Below, piece after piece: positions 16,569 through 26,005 of a stretch of 41,681 nucleotides of DNA (position 1 is its first letter; every line of letters starts with the position of its first letter). Source of the stretch: Candidatus Ligilactobacillus faecavium. GTDB taxonomy: Bacteria; Bacillota; Bacilli; Lactobacillales; Lactobacillaceae. The notes beneath the pieces are model-generated. The model had not been told where the DNA came from, searched no databases, and worked only from the letters and a program-made list of their open reading frames with translations. A program made the position numbers and the translations under genes. The DNA lies in the NCBI GenBank assembly GCA_019120355.1, contig DWVG01000058.1, positions 1-41,681 of the forward strand, written 5' to 3'.

Positions 16569-17003
16569 TTACATCACCTCGGCTTGACCGCCTGCTGCTT
16601 CGATGGCACTCTTAGCTGATGCTGAGAACTTGTTAGCCTTAACAGTTAACTTTTTCTTTAATTCACCATTGCCCAAGATCTTGATACCATCTTTTTCGTT
16701 CTTAACGATACCTGATTCAACCAACAATGTTGGTGTAACTTCTGTACCGTCTTCAAATTTGTTTAATTTTTCAATGTTTACAACTGCATATTCAACGCGG
16801 TTGATGTTCTTAAAACCACGTTTTGGCATCCGCCGGAATAATGGCATTTGGCCACCTTCAAATCCTAAACGAACTTTACCACGTGCTTTTTGACCTTTTT
16901 GACCACGACCTGCAGTCTTTCCGTTACCTGAAGAAGTTCCACGACCAACCCGATTTCTTACTTGACGTGAACCTTCTGCTGGTTTTAATTCATTTAACTT
17001 CAT
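16569..17003 (-). CDS. rplO: 50S ribosomal protein L15
   Basis: L15 (uL15) is 144 residues from the ATG at 17003, beginning [18 protein letters not shown], the family's N-terminus. An upstream in-frame GTG (17015) lies inside the Shine-Dalgarno sequence GGGAGGTG and is rejected. The Gly/Arg/Lys-rich N-terminal arm ([20 protein letters not shown]) threads into 23S rRNA. Spacing to rpmD is 33 bases. Confidence 0.97.
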   Translation of the reverse strand: MKLNELKPAEGSRQVRNRVGRGTSSGNGKTAGRGQKGQKARGKVRLGFEGGQMPLFRRMPKRGFKNINRVEYAVVNIEKLNKFEDGTEVTPTLLVESGIVKNEKDGIKILGNGELKKKLTVKANKFSASAKSAIEAAGGQAEVM

Positions 17004-17036
17004 TAGGTTCGGCACCTCCCTCTAACTAAATATTGA

Positions 17037-17219
17037 CTATTTAGCCAATTCAACGTCCACTAAATGATTGATTTTCCGAATTGCTCCCCGCATTGCAACG
17101 TTATCAGGAACAATAACAGAACTATGAACACGACCAAGGCCTAAGCCTTTAACGATTTCGCGTTGTTTTTGAGGACGTCCAATGACTGAACGAACTAAAG
17201 TAACTTTCAATTGAGCCAT
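17037..17219 (-). CDS. rpmD: 50S ribosomal protein L30
   Basis: L30 (uL30) is 60 residues: [19 protein letters not shown], then [15 protein letters not shown] and [13 protein letters not shown]. This is the short bacterial form. It lies 14 bases after rpsE. Confidence 0.97.
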   Translation of the reverse strand: MAQLKVTLVRSVIGRPQKQREIVKGLGLGRVHSSVIVPDNVAMRGAIRKINHLVDVELAK

Positions 17220-17233
17220 AATCTAAGTCCTCC

Positions 17234-17734
17234 TTATTCTGCTAAGTGTTGAACTGAAACTCCACGTAATGAAGCAACTTGTTCAGCACTCTTCAATTGT
17301 GATAAACCATCCATTGCTGCACGAACAACGTTGATTGGTGTGTTAGAACCTAATGACTTACTTGTAATATCATCAATACCTGCAAGTTCCATAACGGCAC
17401 GAACCGCACCACCTGCAGCAACCCCAGAACCAGCTTCAGCTGGCTTCAACATAATGCGGCTACCGCTGTATTGACCGAGAACTTCATGAGGAATAGTTGT
17501 TCCAACAACAGGAACTTCGATTAAGTTCTTACGAGCAGCGTCAACAGCCTTGCGGATTGCTTCTGGGACTTCTTGAGCCTTACCAGTTCCAAAACCTACA
17601 TGACCATTGTGATCGCCAACGATTACTAAAGCAGCGAAACGTAAACGACGTCCACCTTTTACAACTTTAGTAATCCGGTTAATAGCAACGACACGATCTT
17701 CTAAATCTAATTGAGCTGGATCAATAAAAGCCAT
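17234..17734 (-). CDS. rpsE: 30S ribosomal protein S5
   Basis: S5 (uS5) is 166 residues. The N-terminal double-stranded-RNA-binding domain includes [19 protein letters not shown], the loop where spectinomycin-resistance changes occur; it looks wild type. The C-terminal half has [19 protein letters not shown]. The ATG has GGAGG upstream and follows rplR by 21 bases. Confidence 0.98.
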   Translation of the reverse strand: MAFIDPAQLDLEDRVVAINRITKVVKGGRRLRFAALVIVGDHNGHVGFGTGKAQEVPEAIRKAVDAARKNLIEVPVVGTTIPHEVLGQYSGSRIMLKPAEAGSGVAAGGAVRAVMELAGIDDITSKSLGSNTPINVVRAAMDGLSQLKSAEQVASLRGVSVQHLAE

Positions 17735-17755
17735 AAACGTTATTTCCTCCTTCTA

Positions 17756-18112
17756 TTAAAAGTCTAAGCCATTTTCGCGAGCAGCTTCTGCTAAAGCTTC
17801 AACACGTCCATGGTAGAGGTATCCACCACGGTCAAATACAACTTCTTTGATACCTTTTTCTACAGCACGTTTAGCAACGACTTCACCAACTGAAGCAGCT
17901 TGTTCAGTCTTTGTGTTGCCACTTACTTCGCTGTCTAATGTAGAGGCACTAACTAGCGTCACACCCGCTACGTCATCAATTACTTGAGCGTAGATGTTTT
18001 TGTTTGAACGATAAACATTTAAGCGTGGGCACTCAGCAGTACCAGAGATTTTATTGCGAACACGCATATGACGTCTTTGGCGTGTTTTGTTTTTATCTGG
18101 TTTAGAAATCAC
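17756..18112 (-). CDS. rplR: 50S ribosomal protein L18
   Basis: L18 (uL18) is 118 residues from a GTG at 18112 ([15 protein letters not shown] by family convention). A GTG three codons upstream at 18121 overlaps the ribosome site GAGGTG and is less likely. Family stretches are [20 protein letters not shown] and [18 protein letters not shown]. It binds 5S rRNA together with L5. Confidence 0.96.
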   Translation of the reverse strand: MISKPDKNKTRQRRHMRVRNKISGTAECPRLNVYRSNKNIYAQVIDDVAGVTLVSASTLDSEVSGNTKTEQAASVGEVVAKRAVEKGIKEVVFDRGGYLYHGRVEALAEAARENGLDF

Positions 18113-18152
18113 GATTTTCACCTCTTAATTTTATTTAACAGCCTATGCTGCA

Positions 18153-18689
18153 TTATTTACCAGTCTTACCTTCCTTACGGCGTACATATTCGCCAACATA
18201 ACGAATACCTTTACCTTTGTAAGGTTCTGGAGCACGGACAGCACGGATCCGTGCAGCCATGTCACCAACAACTTCCTTGTTGATTCCTGAAACAACGATT
18301 GATGTTGCTGAAGGAGTTTCAAACTTAACATCATCTGTTTGTTCAAATTCAACAGGGTGTGAGTAACCAACACTCAATACAAGTGTGTTACCCTTCATTT
18401 GTGCACGGTAACCAACCCCACGAAGTTCAAGTTCCTTCTTGAAGCCTTCTGTAACCCCAACAACCATGTTATTGAAGTTTGCACGTGTTGTTCCGTGAAG
18501 TGCTTTTGTCTTGTTATCATCTGATGAACGGTCAAAAGAAACAGTTGTTCCTTCAATCTTCATTGAAATTTTATCAGAAAATTCACGTGTTAATTCACCC
18601 TTTGGGCCCTTAACAGTAACCATGTTACCGTCTTGTTTTACTTCAACGCCTGCAGGTAATTCAACAACTTTATATCCAATACGACTCAC
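18153..18689 (-). CDS. rplF: 50S ribosomal protein L6
   Basis: L6 (uL6) is 178 residues with two repeated L6 folds, and ends with [20 protein letters not shown]. The start codon is GTG at 18689 ([16 protein letters not shown]) with AAGGAGGTG in front. It lies at the factor-binding region near the sarcin-ricin loop. It follows rpsH by 30 bases. Confidence 0.97.
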   Translation of the reverse strand: MSRIGYKVVELPAGVEVKQDGNMVTVKGPKGELTREFSDKISMKIEGTTVSFDRSSDDNKTKALHGTTRANFNNMVVGVTEGFKKELELRGVGYRAQMKGNTLVLSVGYSHPVEFEQTDDVKFETPSATSIVVSGINKEVVGDMAARIRAVRAPEPYKGKGIRYVGEYVRRKEGKTGK

Positions 18690-18719
18690 GAGCCAGACAC
18701 CTCCTTACTCTTTAAAATA

Positions 18720-19118
18720 TTACCAGATATAAGCGATTACTTCGCCACCGATTTTCTTAGCACGGGCATCTTTATCTGTCATAACACCTTCAGATGTTGA
18801 CAAAATAGCGATTCCTAAGCCGTTAAGAACCTTTGGCACAGCGTCAGCTTTAACGTATGAACGTAAACCAGGTTTTGAGATCCGACGAATCCCTGAGATT
18901 ACGCGTTCACCATTTTTACCATATTTCAAGAATACACGGATAATGCCTTGTTTGTTATCTTCGATAAATTCATAATCGCGAATGAAACCTTCGTTCTTAA
19001 GAATTTCAGCAATACTCCGCTTAATTTTTGATGCAGGTACTTCTAATGATTCGTGCTTTGCCATGTTAGCATTGCGAATGCGTGTTAAGAAGTCTGCAAT
19101 TGGATCAGTCATTGCCAT
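18720..19118 (-). CDS. rpsH: 30S ribosomal protein S8
   Basis: S8 (uS8) is 132 residues: [17 protein letters not shown] at the start and [19 protein letters not shown] with IAYIW at the end, the rRNA-binding C-terminal motif. In other bacteria S8 represses the spc operon. Spacing to rpsN is 33 bases. Confidence 0.97.
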   Translation of the reverse strand: MAMTDPIADFLTRIRNANMAKHESLEVPASKIKRSIAEILKNEGFIRDYEFIEDNKQGIIRVFLKYGKNGERVISGIRRISKPGLRSYVKADAVPKVLNGLGIAILSTSEGVMTDKDARAKKIGGEVIAYIW

Positions 19119-19151
19119 ATTATTTTGCCTCCTTACTTACTTTATTATGGA

Positions 19152-19337
19152 TTACCAGCTAGCCTTTTTCATGCCAGGGATTTGACCCTTATGAGCAAGT
19201 TCACGAAGGCAGATACGACATAACTTAAATTTACGATATACAGAATGTGGACGACCACAACGTTCGCAACGAGTATATTCTTGTGTTGAGAACTTAGCAG
19301 CACGTTTATTCTTTGCAATTTGTGACTTTTTAGCCAA
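19152..19337 (-). CDS. rpsN: 30S ribosomal protein S14, zinc-binding type
   Basis: This S14 (uS14) is the short zinc form, 61 residues, with CERCGRPH and CRICLR supplying four cysteines. It starts with TTG at 19337 behind AAGGGGG. Many lactobacilli also hold a longer zinc-free S14 elsewhere; that is not visible here. It lies between rplE and rpsH as usual. Confidence 0.97.
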   Translation of the reverse strand: MAKKSQIAKNKRAAKFSTQEYTRCERCGRPHSVYRKFKLCRICLRELAHKGQIPGMKKASW

Positions 19338-19352
19338 TGTGAAACCCCCTTA

Positions 19353-19895
19353 CTACTTAGCGAATGGCATTCCTAATTGAGTTAATAATTCTTTTGATTC
19401 TTCGTCTGTGTTAGCAGTTGTTACGATTACAATGTCCATTCCACGAACCTTGTTAACGTTATCGAAGTCAATTTCTGGGAAGATCAATTGTTCCTTGATT
19501 CCAAGTGTGTAGTTCCCACGACCATCAAATGCACGTTTGCTGATTCCATGGAAGTCACGAACACGTGGTAATGAAACTGAGATCAACTTGTCTAAGAATT
19601 CGTACATCCGTTGACCACGTAATGTAACTTTGCAACCAATTGCGTTACCTTCACGTAAACGGAAACCAGCGATTGATTTCTTAGCACGTGTGATAACTGG
19701 TTTTTGACCAGCAATCAAAGTTAATTCTTCAACTGCTTCGTCTAAGTTTTTAGCGTTACTTACAGCATCACCAACACCCATGTTGATAACGATTTTATCA
19801 ATCTTTGGTGTTTGCATTACTGATGTATAATTGAATTTTTCCATCATTGATGGAACGATTTCTTTATCATACTTTTCTTTTAAGCGATTTTCCAT
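19353..19895 (-). CDS. rplE: 50S ribosomal protein L5
   Basis: L5 (uL5) is 180 residues: [39 protein letters not shown], and [20 protein letters not shown]. It binds 5S rRNA and contacts the P-site tRNA elbow. The ATG has AGGAGG upstream. Confidence 0.97.
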   Translation of the reverse strand: MENRLKEKYDKEIVPSMMEKFNYTSVMQTPKIDKIVINMGVGDAVSNAKNLDEAVEELTLIAGQKPVITRAKKSIAGFRLREGNAIGCKVTLRGQRMYEFLDKLISVSLPRVRDFHGISKRAFDGRGNYTLGIKEQLIFPEIDFDNVNKVRGMDIVIVTTANTDEESKELLTQLGMPFAK

Positions 19896-19919
19896 GAAGA
19901 AAGTATCCTCCTTCCTTTA

Positions 19920-20225
19920 TTACAATGTTTTACCTGTCTTTTTAGAAACACGTACTTTCTTGCCATCTTCAATCTTGAAGCCAACCCGTGTTGGTTCATT
20001 GTTTGAAGGATCGATAAGCATAACGTTAGAAACATGAATCGGTGCTTCAACTTCAACAATTCCACCATTTGGATTTGCGTTAGTTGGTTTTTGGTGCTTC
20101 TTAACGATGTTTACGCCTTTAACGATTACACGTTCTTTTGAAGGAAATACTTTTTCAACTGTACCTTCTTTGCCTTTATCTTTACCGGCGATTACTTTAA
20201 CTTTATCATTCTTTTTGATGAACAT
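19920..20225 (-). CDS. rplX: 50S ribosomal protein L24
   Basis: L24 (uL24) is 101 residues from the ATG at 20225 ([18 protein letters not shown]), which follows AAGGAGGTGCACAAGCAAT. An upstream in-frame TTG at 20249 precedes the ribosome site and is rejected. The N-terminal KOW motif is [18 protein letters not shown]. It is a 50S assembly initiator. Confidence 0.96.
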   Translation of the reverse strand: MFIKKNDKVKVIAGKDKGKEGTVEKVFPSKERVIVKGVNIVKKHQKPTNANPNGGIVEVEAPIHVSNVMLIDPSNNEPTRVGFKIEDGKKVRVSKKTGKTL

Positions 20226-20260
20226 ATTGCTTGTGCACCTCCTTATCAACTAATGGTTCA

Positions 20261-20629
20261 TTATAATACTTCAGGTGCTAAGGAAACGATCTTCATGAAG
20301 TTTCCATCACGTAATTCACGGGCGATTGGTCCGAAAATACGTGTACCTTTAGGTGACTTATCATCACTAATGATTACTGCAGCATTTTCATCAAATTTGA
20401 TGTATGAGCCATCAGCACGGTGTACGCCAGACTTTGTACGAACAACAACAGCTTTTACAACATCGCCTTTTTTGACAACGCCACCTGGTGTTGCTTGTTT
20501 AACAGTAGCAACAATGATGTCACCGATGTTAGCAGTCTTAACACGAGAACCACCTAAGATCTTGATTACTAAGAGTTCACGTGCTCCTGAGTTATCAGCG
20601 ACTTTTAAACGACTTTCTTGTTGGATCAC
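20261..20629 (-). CDS. rplN: 50S ribosomal protein L14
   Basis: L14 (uL14) is 122 residues: [19 protein letters not shown], then [20 protein letters not shown] and [19 protein letters not shown]. The start codon is GTG at 20629 behind AAAGGAGG. It forms an intersubunit bridge. It follows rpsQ by 65 bases. Confidence 0.97.
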   Translation of the reverse strand: MIQQESRLKVADNSGARELLVIKILGGSRVKTANIGDIIVATVKQATPGGVVKKGDVVKAVVVRTKSGVHRADGSYIKFDENAAVIISDDKSPKGTRIFGPIARELRDGNFMKIVSLAPEVL

Positions 20630-20694
20630 AGTAAGTGTCCTCCTTTCGCTATTAGATAATTAGTAGAATACGAATTAGTTCTTTGGGTTATTCA

Positions 20695-20961
20695 TTAAAG
20701 AATAACTGCTTTTTCAACAATTTCTAATAAACGGAAACGTTTTGTAGCTGACAATGGACGTGTTTCCATAATCTTTACGATATCGCCAACTTTTGCTTCG
20801 TTGTTTTCGTCGTGAGCTTTGAATTTCTTTGTGTATTTAACACGCTTACCGTAAACCTTGTGGTTAACATAAGTTTCAACAGCAACCGTGATTGTTTTAT
20901 CCATTTTATCTGAGACAACGCGTCCTTGATAAACTTTACGGTGATTACGAGTTTCACTCAT
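20695..20961 (-). CDS. rpsQ: 30S ribosomal protein S17
   Basis: S17 (uS17) is 88 residues, an OB-fold protein: [21 protein letters not shown], then [20 protein letters not shown]. It binds the 5' domain of 16S rRNA. AAGGAGG precedes the ATG, 26 bases after rpmC. Confidence 0.97.
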   Translation of the reverse strand: MSETRNHRKVYQGRVVSDKMDKTITVAVETYVNHKVYGKRVKYTKKFKAHDENNEAKVGDIVKIMETRPLSATKRFRLLEIVEKAVIL

Positions 20962-20987
20962 GCGAAATTAGCCTCCTTTTCGTATTC

Positions 20988-21182
20988 TTATTTGTTTAAT
21001 TCTGCTTGACGTAATGCAGTTTTAATACGTGCAATGTTCTTACGAACTGCTTTTAACCGAGCAGTGTTTTCCAATTGACCGGTAGCTAATTGGAAGCGTA
21101 AGTTAAATAATTCTTCTTTATATTGCTTTTCTTTTTCAAGCATTTCAGCAGTGGTTAATTCATTAATTTCTTTAGCCTTCAT
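20988..21182 (-). CDS. rpmC: 50S ribosomal protein L29
   Basis: L29 (uL29) is 64 residues, two helices, from the ATG at 21182 ([19 protein letters not shown]), which matches the family start. An in-frame GTG at 21194 would add MANQ and is the alternative. The gene begins inside the last codons of rplP (11-base overlap), so its ribosome site lies within rplP. L29 sits at the nascent-chain exit. Confidence 0.95.
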   Translation of the reverse strand: MKAKEINELTTAEMLEKEKQYKEELFNLRFQLATGQLENTARLKAVRKNIARIKTALRQAELNK

Positions 21183-21606
21183 TTGATTCGCCACCTACTT
21201 CCTCACGTTTTACAAACTTAGTCTTCACTGGGAGCTTGTGGGAAGCTAAACGGAAAGCTTCACGAGCAACTTCTTCAGGAACGCCGGCAATTTCAAACAT
21301 GACCTTGCCGCGCTTTACTGGAGCTACCCAGCCTTCTGGTGTACCTTTCCCAGAACCCATACGAACACCAATAGCTTTAGCAGTATATGATTTGTGAGGG
21401 AAAATCTTAATCCAAACTTTTCCGCCACGCTTCATATAACGAGTCATCGCAATACGAGCAGCTTCGATTTGACGGTTTGTGATCCAGTGTGATTCAGTTG
21501 CTTGTAAACCAAATTCACCAAATGTAACTGTCTTGCCACCCTTAGCTTCGCCACGCATGTGACCACGGAATTCACGACGGTGCTTTACACGTTTTGGTAC
21601 TAACAT
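21172..21606 (-). CDS. rplP: 50S ribosomal protein L16
   Basis: L16 (uL16) is 144 residues: [19 protein letters not shown] at the start, [20 protein letters not shown], and [19 protein letters not shown]. It organises the A-site tRNA and peptidyl-transferase region. GGAGGG precedes the ATG; it follows rpsC by 3 bases. Confidence 0.98.
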   Translation of the reverse strand: MLVPKRVKHRREFRGHMRGEAKGGKTVTFGEFGLQATESHWITNRQIEAARIAMTRYMKRGGKVWIKIFPHKSYTAKAIGVRMGSGKGTPEGWVAPVKRGKVMFEIAGVPEEVAREAFRLASHKLPVKTKFVKREEVGGESNEG

Positions 21607-21609
21607 AGA

Positions 21610-22266
21610 TTATTTCCCTCCTTTACTGTTGTTTTTCTTTGTTGGTAATACTTCACCACGGTAGATCCATACCTTAACACCTAATTGACCATATGTTGTA
21701 GAAGCTTCTACCCATGCATAGTCAATGTCAGCGCGTAATGTATGCAAAGGAACTGTCCCGTCTGAGAAGTGTTCAACCCGTGACATATCTGCCCCGTTTA
21801 AACGACCTGCAACTTGAACTTTGATACCCTTTGCACCTGCACGCATTGTACGTTGCATTGCTTGCTTCATTGCACGCCGGAATGCAATCCGGTTTTCCAA
21901 TTGTTGTGCAATGTTTTCGCCAACTAACTTAGCATCTAAGTCTGGTTTCTTAATTTCAACAATGTTAATGTGTACGCGTTTACCAGTTAACTTGTTTAAT
22001 TCTTGACGTAACTTTTCAACTTCTGATCCACCTTTACCGATAACCATTCCTGGTTTAGCAGTATGAATTGAAATGTTAACACGCTTTGCAGCACGTTCGA
22101 TTTCAATAGTTGAGACAGAAGCGTTGGCTAATTTATTTTCGATGAATTTACGGATTCGTAAGTCTTCGTGTAAATCTGTTGCAAAATCTTTTTCAGCGTA
22201 CCATTTTGCATCCCAGTCACGAATGATACCGACACGTAATCCGGTTGGATTAACTTTTTGACCCAC
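21610..22266 (-). CDS. rpsC: 30S ribosomal protein S3
   Basis: S3 (uS3) is 218 residues. The KH domain has [18 protein letters not shown] with the GxxG loop, and the C-terminal domain has RNAIRFR-type basic residues and [13 protein letters not shown]. It lies at the mRNA entry tunnel. The start codon is GTG at 22266 behind AAGGAGG. Confidence 0.98.
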   Translation of the reverse strand: MGQKVNPTGLRVGIIRDWDAKWYAEKDFATDLHEDLRIRKFIENKLANASVSTIEIERAAKRVNISIHTAKPGMVIGKGGSEVEKLRQELNKLTGKRVHINIVEIKKPDLDAKLVGENIAQQLENRIAFRRAMKQAMQRTMRAGAKGIKVQVAGRLNGADMSRVEHFSDGTVPLHTLRADIDYAWVEASTTYGQLGVKVWIYRGEVLPTKKNNSKGGK

Positions 22267-22279
22267 GCGTTATCCCTCC

Positions 22280-22627
22280 TTATTTAGCAGATACCACAAT
22301 TGTAATGTGGCTTGTACGTTTGTTGATTGGAGAAGCAGAACCTTTAGCACGAGGACGGAACCGTTTCAAAGTTGGTCCTTCGTTAACATAAGCTTCGCTT
22401 ACATATAAATCTTCAACATCTAAATCAAAATTGTTTTCTGCATTTGCAATTGCAGAATTAAGAACTTTTTCAATTAAGTAAGCACCTTTTCTTGGTGTAA
22501 ATTTCAAGATGCCTAATGCGTCAGCAACTTTTTTGCCACGGATAAGGTCGATCACAAGACGTGCTTTACGTGCAGGGATACGGACCATACGAGCGGTTGC
22601 CTTTGCTGATGTAACTTGTTCAGCCAT
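22280..22627 (-). CDS. rplV: 50S ribosomal protein L22
   Basis: L22 (uL22) is 115 residues: [20 protein letters not shown] and the extended beta hairpin [20 protein letters not shown] that lines the exit tunnel, where macrolide-resistance changes occur. I see no insertion or deletion there. It follows rpsS by 16 bases. Confidence 0.98.
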   Translation of the reverse strand: MAEQVTSAKATARMVRIPARKARLVIDLIRGKKVADALGILKFTPRKGAYLIEKVLNSAIANAENNFDLDVEDLYVSEAYVNEGPTLKRFRPRAKGSASPINKRTSHITIVVSAK

Positions 22628-22643
22628 GCTTTATCCTCCCTTA

Positions 22644-22925
22644 TTATCTTACGCCTGTCTTCTTGTCGTCTCCGCCGTGACCATGGAATGTCCGTGTTGG
22701 AACAAATTCACCTAATTTGTGTCCAACCATGTCTTCTTGAATATAAACTGGCACGTGCTTGCGGCCATCATATACAGCAATCGTGTAGCCGATAAAGCTA
22801 GGGAAGATTGTTGAACGGCGTGACCATGTCTTAATTACTGATTTTTTATCTTGATCAGCTTGTGCTTCAACCTTTTTCATCAAATGTTCATCGACGAAAG
22901 GTCCTTTTTTCAAACTCCGACTCAA
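22644..22925 (-). CDS. rpsS: 30S ribosomal protein S19
   Basis: S19 (uS19) is 93 residues: [38 protein letters not shown], and [20 protein letters not shown]. The start codon is TTG at 22925 behind AAAGGAGG. With S13 it forms the 30S head. Confidence 0.98.
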   Translation of the reverse strand: MSRSLKKGPFVDEHLMKKVEAQADQDKKSVIKTWSRRSTIFPSFIGYTIAVYDGRKHVPVYIQEDMVGHKLGEFVPTRTFHGHGGDDKKTGVR

Positions 22926-22962
22926 TGTTTGTCCTCCTTTCGGATAATCACCTTATAGGCAA

Positions 22963-23796
22963 TTATTTCTTATGACGTGAACGAACGATAAATTTGTTTG
23001 ATTTTGCCTTCTTTGAACGAGTCTTAAGACCAGTTGTCTTCTTACCCCATGGTGATAATGGTGATGGACGACCAACTGGAGCCTTACCTTCACCACCACC
23101 ATGAGGGTGATCGTTAGGGTTCATTACAGAACCACGTGATTGTGGCCGCTTGCCCATCCAACGTGAACGTCCGGCTTTACCAATATTGATCAATTCGTGT
23201 TGTTCGTTACCTACGGCACCAATTGTTGCCCGGCATGAAATTAAGATCATCCGTGTTTCGCCGGATGTCAAACGAACAATGGCATACTTGCCTTCCTTAC
23301 CAAGTAATTGTGCTGATGTACCAGCTGAACGAACTAATTGTCCACCCTTACCTGGCTTTAATTCGATATTGTGGATAACTGTACCAACAGGAATGTTTTC
23401 CAATGGAAGTGCGTTACCAACCTTAATATCTGCATCCTTACCTGATTGAACCTTTTGGCCTACTTCAAGACCTTTAGGAGCAAGGATATATGATTTTGTA
23501 CCATCAGCATAAACTAACAAAGCAATGTTTGCTGAACGGTTTGGATCATATTCAATTGCTTTTACTGTTGCAGGAACATTATCTTTGTTCCGCTTGAAAT
23601 CAATCACACGGTACTTGCGTTTGTGACCGCCACCACGGTGACGAACTGTAATGTGACCATATGAGTTCCGGCCAGCTGTCTTGCTCTTTGAAACAAGTAA
23701 TGACTTTTCTGGTGTTGTCTTTGTAATTTCAACAAAGTCCGAACCAGTCATATTCCGGCGACCGTTAGAAGTTGGTTTATATTTCTTGATCCCCAC
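22963..23796 (-). CDS. rplB: 50S ribosomal protein L2
   Basis: L2 (uL2) is 277 residues. It shows [40 protein letters not shown] and the near-C-terminal [18 protein letters not shown], whose His lies close to the peptidyl-transferase centre. The start codon is GTG at 23796 behind TAGGAGG. Confidence 0.98.
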   Translation of the reverse strand: MGIKKYKPTSNGRRNMTGSDFVEITKTTPEKSLLVSKSKTAGRNSYGHITVRHRGGGHKRKYRVIDFKRNKDNVPATVKAIEYDPNRSANIALLVYADGTKSYILAPKGLEVGQKVQSGKDADIKVGNALPLENIPVGTVIHNIELKPGKGGQLVRSAGTSAQLLGKEGKYAIVRLTSGETRMILISCRATIGAVGNEQHELINIGKAGRSRWMGKRPQSRGSVMNPNDHPHGGGEGKAPVGRPSPLSPWGKKTTGLKTRSKKAKSNKFIVRSRHKK

Positions 23797-23824
23797 TGTG
23801 TTTTCCTCCTATTACTTAATATTA

Positions 23825-24112
23825 TTATTCTTCATCGAATAATTTAATTTCTTTTGAGTCTGATGTTAATGTAACGATTGCTTTCCGGCGCTTCTTTGTG
23901 TAGCCTTCATAACGACCCATGCGCTTCTTTTTACCCTTAACATTCATAATGTTAACCTTAGCAACCTTAACATCAAAGATGTCTTCAACCGCACTCTTGA
24001 CTTGTGTCTTTGTAGCACGTGTATCAACATCAAATGTATAGCGTTTATCGTCCATATTAGCCATTGAAGCTTCTGTGATAACTGGACGTAAAATTACATT
24101 GCGTGATTCCAT
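23825..24112 (-). CDS. rplW: 50S ribosomal protein L23
   Basis: L23 (uL23) is 95 residues: [40 protein letters not shown] and [19 protein letters not shown]. It docks trigger factor and SRP at the exit tunnel. Its ATG overlaps the rplD stop by one base (TAATG). Confidence 0.97.
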   Translation of the reverse strand: MESRNVILRPVITEASMANMDDKRYTFDVDTRATKTQVKSAVEDIFDVKVAKVNIMNVKGKKKRMGRYEGYTKKRRKAIVTLTSDSKEIKLFDEE

Positions 24113-24735
24113 TATGCAAGAACCTCCTCTACTTGAGAAAGAGCTCCTTTAGTGATGACCATCTTATCGTTGTTGATAACATCTAAGACGTTCAAACCTT
24201 TAGCTGGGATAACAGTAACATTCTTTAAGTTCCGAGCAGCTAAAGCAGCGTTTGCATTGTCATCTTCAAGAACTACTAATACCTTTGAATTAACATCTAA
24301 GTTGCTTAAAACTTCTGCAAATGCTTTTGTTCTTGGTTGTTCGAATTTTAATTCGTTAACAACAACTAAGCCTTCATCTAATACTTTTTGTGAAAGTACT
24401 GACTTAATAGCTAAGCGACGAACTTTGCGTGGAAGCTTGTAAGCATATGAACGAGGTGTTGGTCCGAATACGGTACCACCGCCTACCCATTGTGGTGAAC
24501 GGATTGAACCTTGACGAGCACGACCTGTACCCTTTTGACGCCATGGCTTCTTACCACCGCCACGTACGGCACTTCTGTTCTTTACAGCGTGTGTCCCTTG
24601 ACGCATTGAAGCACGTTGCATCAATACTGCATCAAAAATTACGCTGTCGTTTGGTTCGATACCAAAAACTGTGTCGTTTAATGAAACTTCACCGTTTTTG
24701 CTACCGTCTTGGTTGAATAATGTAACCTTTGGCAT
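24112..24735 (-). CDS. rplD: 50S ribosomal protein L4
   Basis: L4 (uL4) is 207 residues. The tunnel loop [20 protein letters not shown] and the following [20 protein letters not shown] look wild type. In Escherichia coli L4 represses the S10 operon through its leader; a structured leader also precedes rpsJ here, but the binding protein in this organism is not known from sequence. Confidence 0.97.
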   Translation of the reverse strand: MPKVTLFNQDGSKNGEVSLNDTVFGIEPNDSVIFDAVLMQRASMRQGTHAVKNRSAVRGGGKKPWRQKGTGRARQGSIRSPQWVGGGTVFGPTPRSYAYKLPRKVRRLAIKSVLSQKVLDEGLVVVNELKFEQPRTKAFAEVLSNLDVNSKVLVVLEDDNANAALAARNLKNVTVIPAKGLNVLDVINNDKMVITKGALSQVEEVLA

Positions 24736-24758
24736 GTAAGTTTCCTCCCTTCATCTAA

Positions 24759-25382
24759 TTATTTCACTGTACTTTTAATAGTAACAAATGACTTGTTTGC
24801 GCCTGGAATGTTACCCTTGATTAAAAGTACGCCATTTTCTGTATCAGCCTTAACGATTTCCAAGTTTTGGATTGTAACTCGTTTGCCACCCATGCGACCA
24901 GGTAATACCTTGCCAGGGAATACACGGTTAATGATTGAACCCATTGAACCTGGACGACGGTGATAACGAGAACCGTGTGCCATTGGTCCACGACTTTGGC
25001 CCCAACGCTTGATGTTACCTTGGAAACCGTGTCCCTTTGAAGTACCTGTTACATCTACAAATTCGCCAGCTTCGAAAATATCAGCTTTGATTTCGTCACC
25101 AACGTTATATTCTCCAAGCTCTACACCGCGAATTTCACGAACGAAGCGCTTAGGAGCAGTTTTAGCTTTTGCTGCATGACCTTTAGCAGGTTTGTTAGTC
25201 TTAACTTCACGTTGGTCATCAAAACCTAATTGAATAGCTTCGTAACCGTCATTTTCCATTGTCTTAACTTGCATAACAACGTTTGAGCCAACTTCAACAA
25301 CTGTTACAGGTACTAACTCACCATCTTCAGTAAAGACTTGTGTCATACCTACCTTTTTTCCTAAGATTCCTTTTGTGGTCAT
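24759..25382 (-). CDS. rplC: 50S ribosomal protein L3
   Basis: L3 (uL3) is 207 residues: [20 protein letters not shown], then [20 protein letters not shown] and [20 protein letters not shown], the arm that reaches the peptidyl-transferase centre. GGAGGTG precedes the ATG. It is 30 bases after rpsJ. Confidence 0.98.
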   Translation of the reverse strand: MTTKGILGKKVGMTQVFTEDGELVPVTVVEVGSNVVMQVKTMENDGYEAIQLGFDDQREVKTNKPAKGHAAKAKTAPKRFVREIRGVELGEYNVGDEIKADIFEAGEFVDVTGTSKGHGFQGNIKRWGQSRGPMAHGSRYHRRPGSMGSIINRVFPGKVLPGRMGGKRVTIQNLEIVKADTENGVLLIKGNIPGANKSFVTIKSTVK

Positions 25383-25412
25383 GAGTACACCTCCAATTTA
25401 ATTAATTTAGAA

Positions 25413-25721
25413 TTATAATTTGATTTCGATATCTACACCTGATGGTAAATCAAGTTTCATCAATGAATCAACTGTCTTTGGTGTAGGATTTACAATGTCG
25501 ATTAAACGCTTGTGTGTGCGCATTTCGAATTGTTCACGAGAATCCTTATCTTTGTGTGGTGAACGGATAACTGTATATAATGTCCGTTCTGTTGGCAAAG
25601 GAATTGGGCCTGAAATTTGAGCACCTGTTCTCTTTGCTGTTTCAACAATCTTATCAGCAGATTGATCTAAAATACGATGTTCGTATGCTTTTAAACGAAT
25701 ACGAATTTTTTGTTTTGCCAT
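25413..25721 (-). CDS. rpsJ: 30S ribosomal protein S10
   Basis: S10 (uS10) is 102 residues: [40 protein letters not shown] and [14 protein letters not shown]. The C-terminal half also serves as NusE in antitermination. It is the first gene of the ribosomal superoperon, with a promoter and a long structured leader upstream and GAAGGAGGG before the ATG. Confidence 0.98.
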   Translation of the reverse strand: MAKQKIRIRLKAYEHRILDQSADKIVETAKRTGAQISGPIPLPTERTLYTVIRSPHKDKDSREQFEMRTHKRLIDIVNPTPKTVDSLMKLDLPSGVDIEIKL

Positions 25722-25747
25722 GATGTTCCCTCCTTCGTCTATTTTTA

Positions 25748-25833
25748 AAATAAGACTAGCTCCGTGAAAATTACCGATTCACTCGTGGCAAAGCGGCCGG
25801 GTGTGTCGCAACCTTTCACATCTTAGCTTATTT
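25748..25833 (-). ncRNA. Structured leader of the S10 operon
   Basis: AAATAAG and CTA (25748-25758) pair with TAG and CTTATTT (25824-25833). Inside, GTGAAA (25764-25769) pairs with TTTCAC (25814-25819), and smaller hairpins form within (CGA/TCG at 25775-25785, GCG/CGC at 25793-25809). The GC-rich core (near 25786-25810) stands out from the AT-rich surroundings. It occupies the position of an autogenous ribosomal-protein leader, in the way L4 acts in other bacteria. The structure is drawn by hand. Confidence 0.6.
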
Positions 25834-25877
25834 ATAAACACAGAACAAAATACTTACGAAATCGCAAGTACTTTAAT

Positions 25878-25906
25878 AGTTTATTACAATAAATACGAAA
25901 AAGCAA
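25878..25906 (-). promoter_or_regulatory. S10 operon promoter
   Basis: On the minus strand TTGCTT (25906-25901), 17 bases, TAAACT (25883-25878). A small hairpin (ACTTACGA at 25852-25859 with TCGCAAGT at 25862-25869) would lie at the very 5' end of the transcript. Confidence 0.65.
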
Positions 25907-25959
25907 GGACTTTTCTGATTTCAAGCCTACTATAAGAATTATTTTACCCATTATAAGGC

Positions 25960-25993
25960 AAAAATAAAAAGCCATGCTCTCGCATGACTTTTT
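25960..25993 (-). terminator. Terminator of the str operon after fusA
   Basis: AAAAAG and CATG (25966-25976) pair with CATG and CTTTTT (25983-25993), with one mismatch. On the minus strand T5 and a further T run follow. It begins about 13 bases past the fusA stop. Confidence 0.88.
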
Positions 25994-26005
25994 ATCATTT
26001 AATTA

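Noticed and set aside
18143-18373. Open frame of 76 codons overlapping rplF in another frame
   Set aside because: It lies wholly within rplF except for a few bases and has no ribosome site or family features; a shadow of L6.
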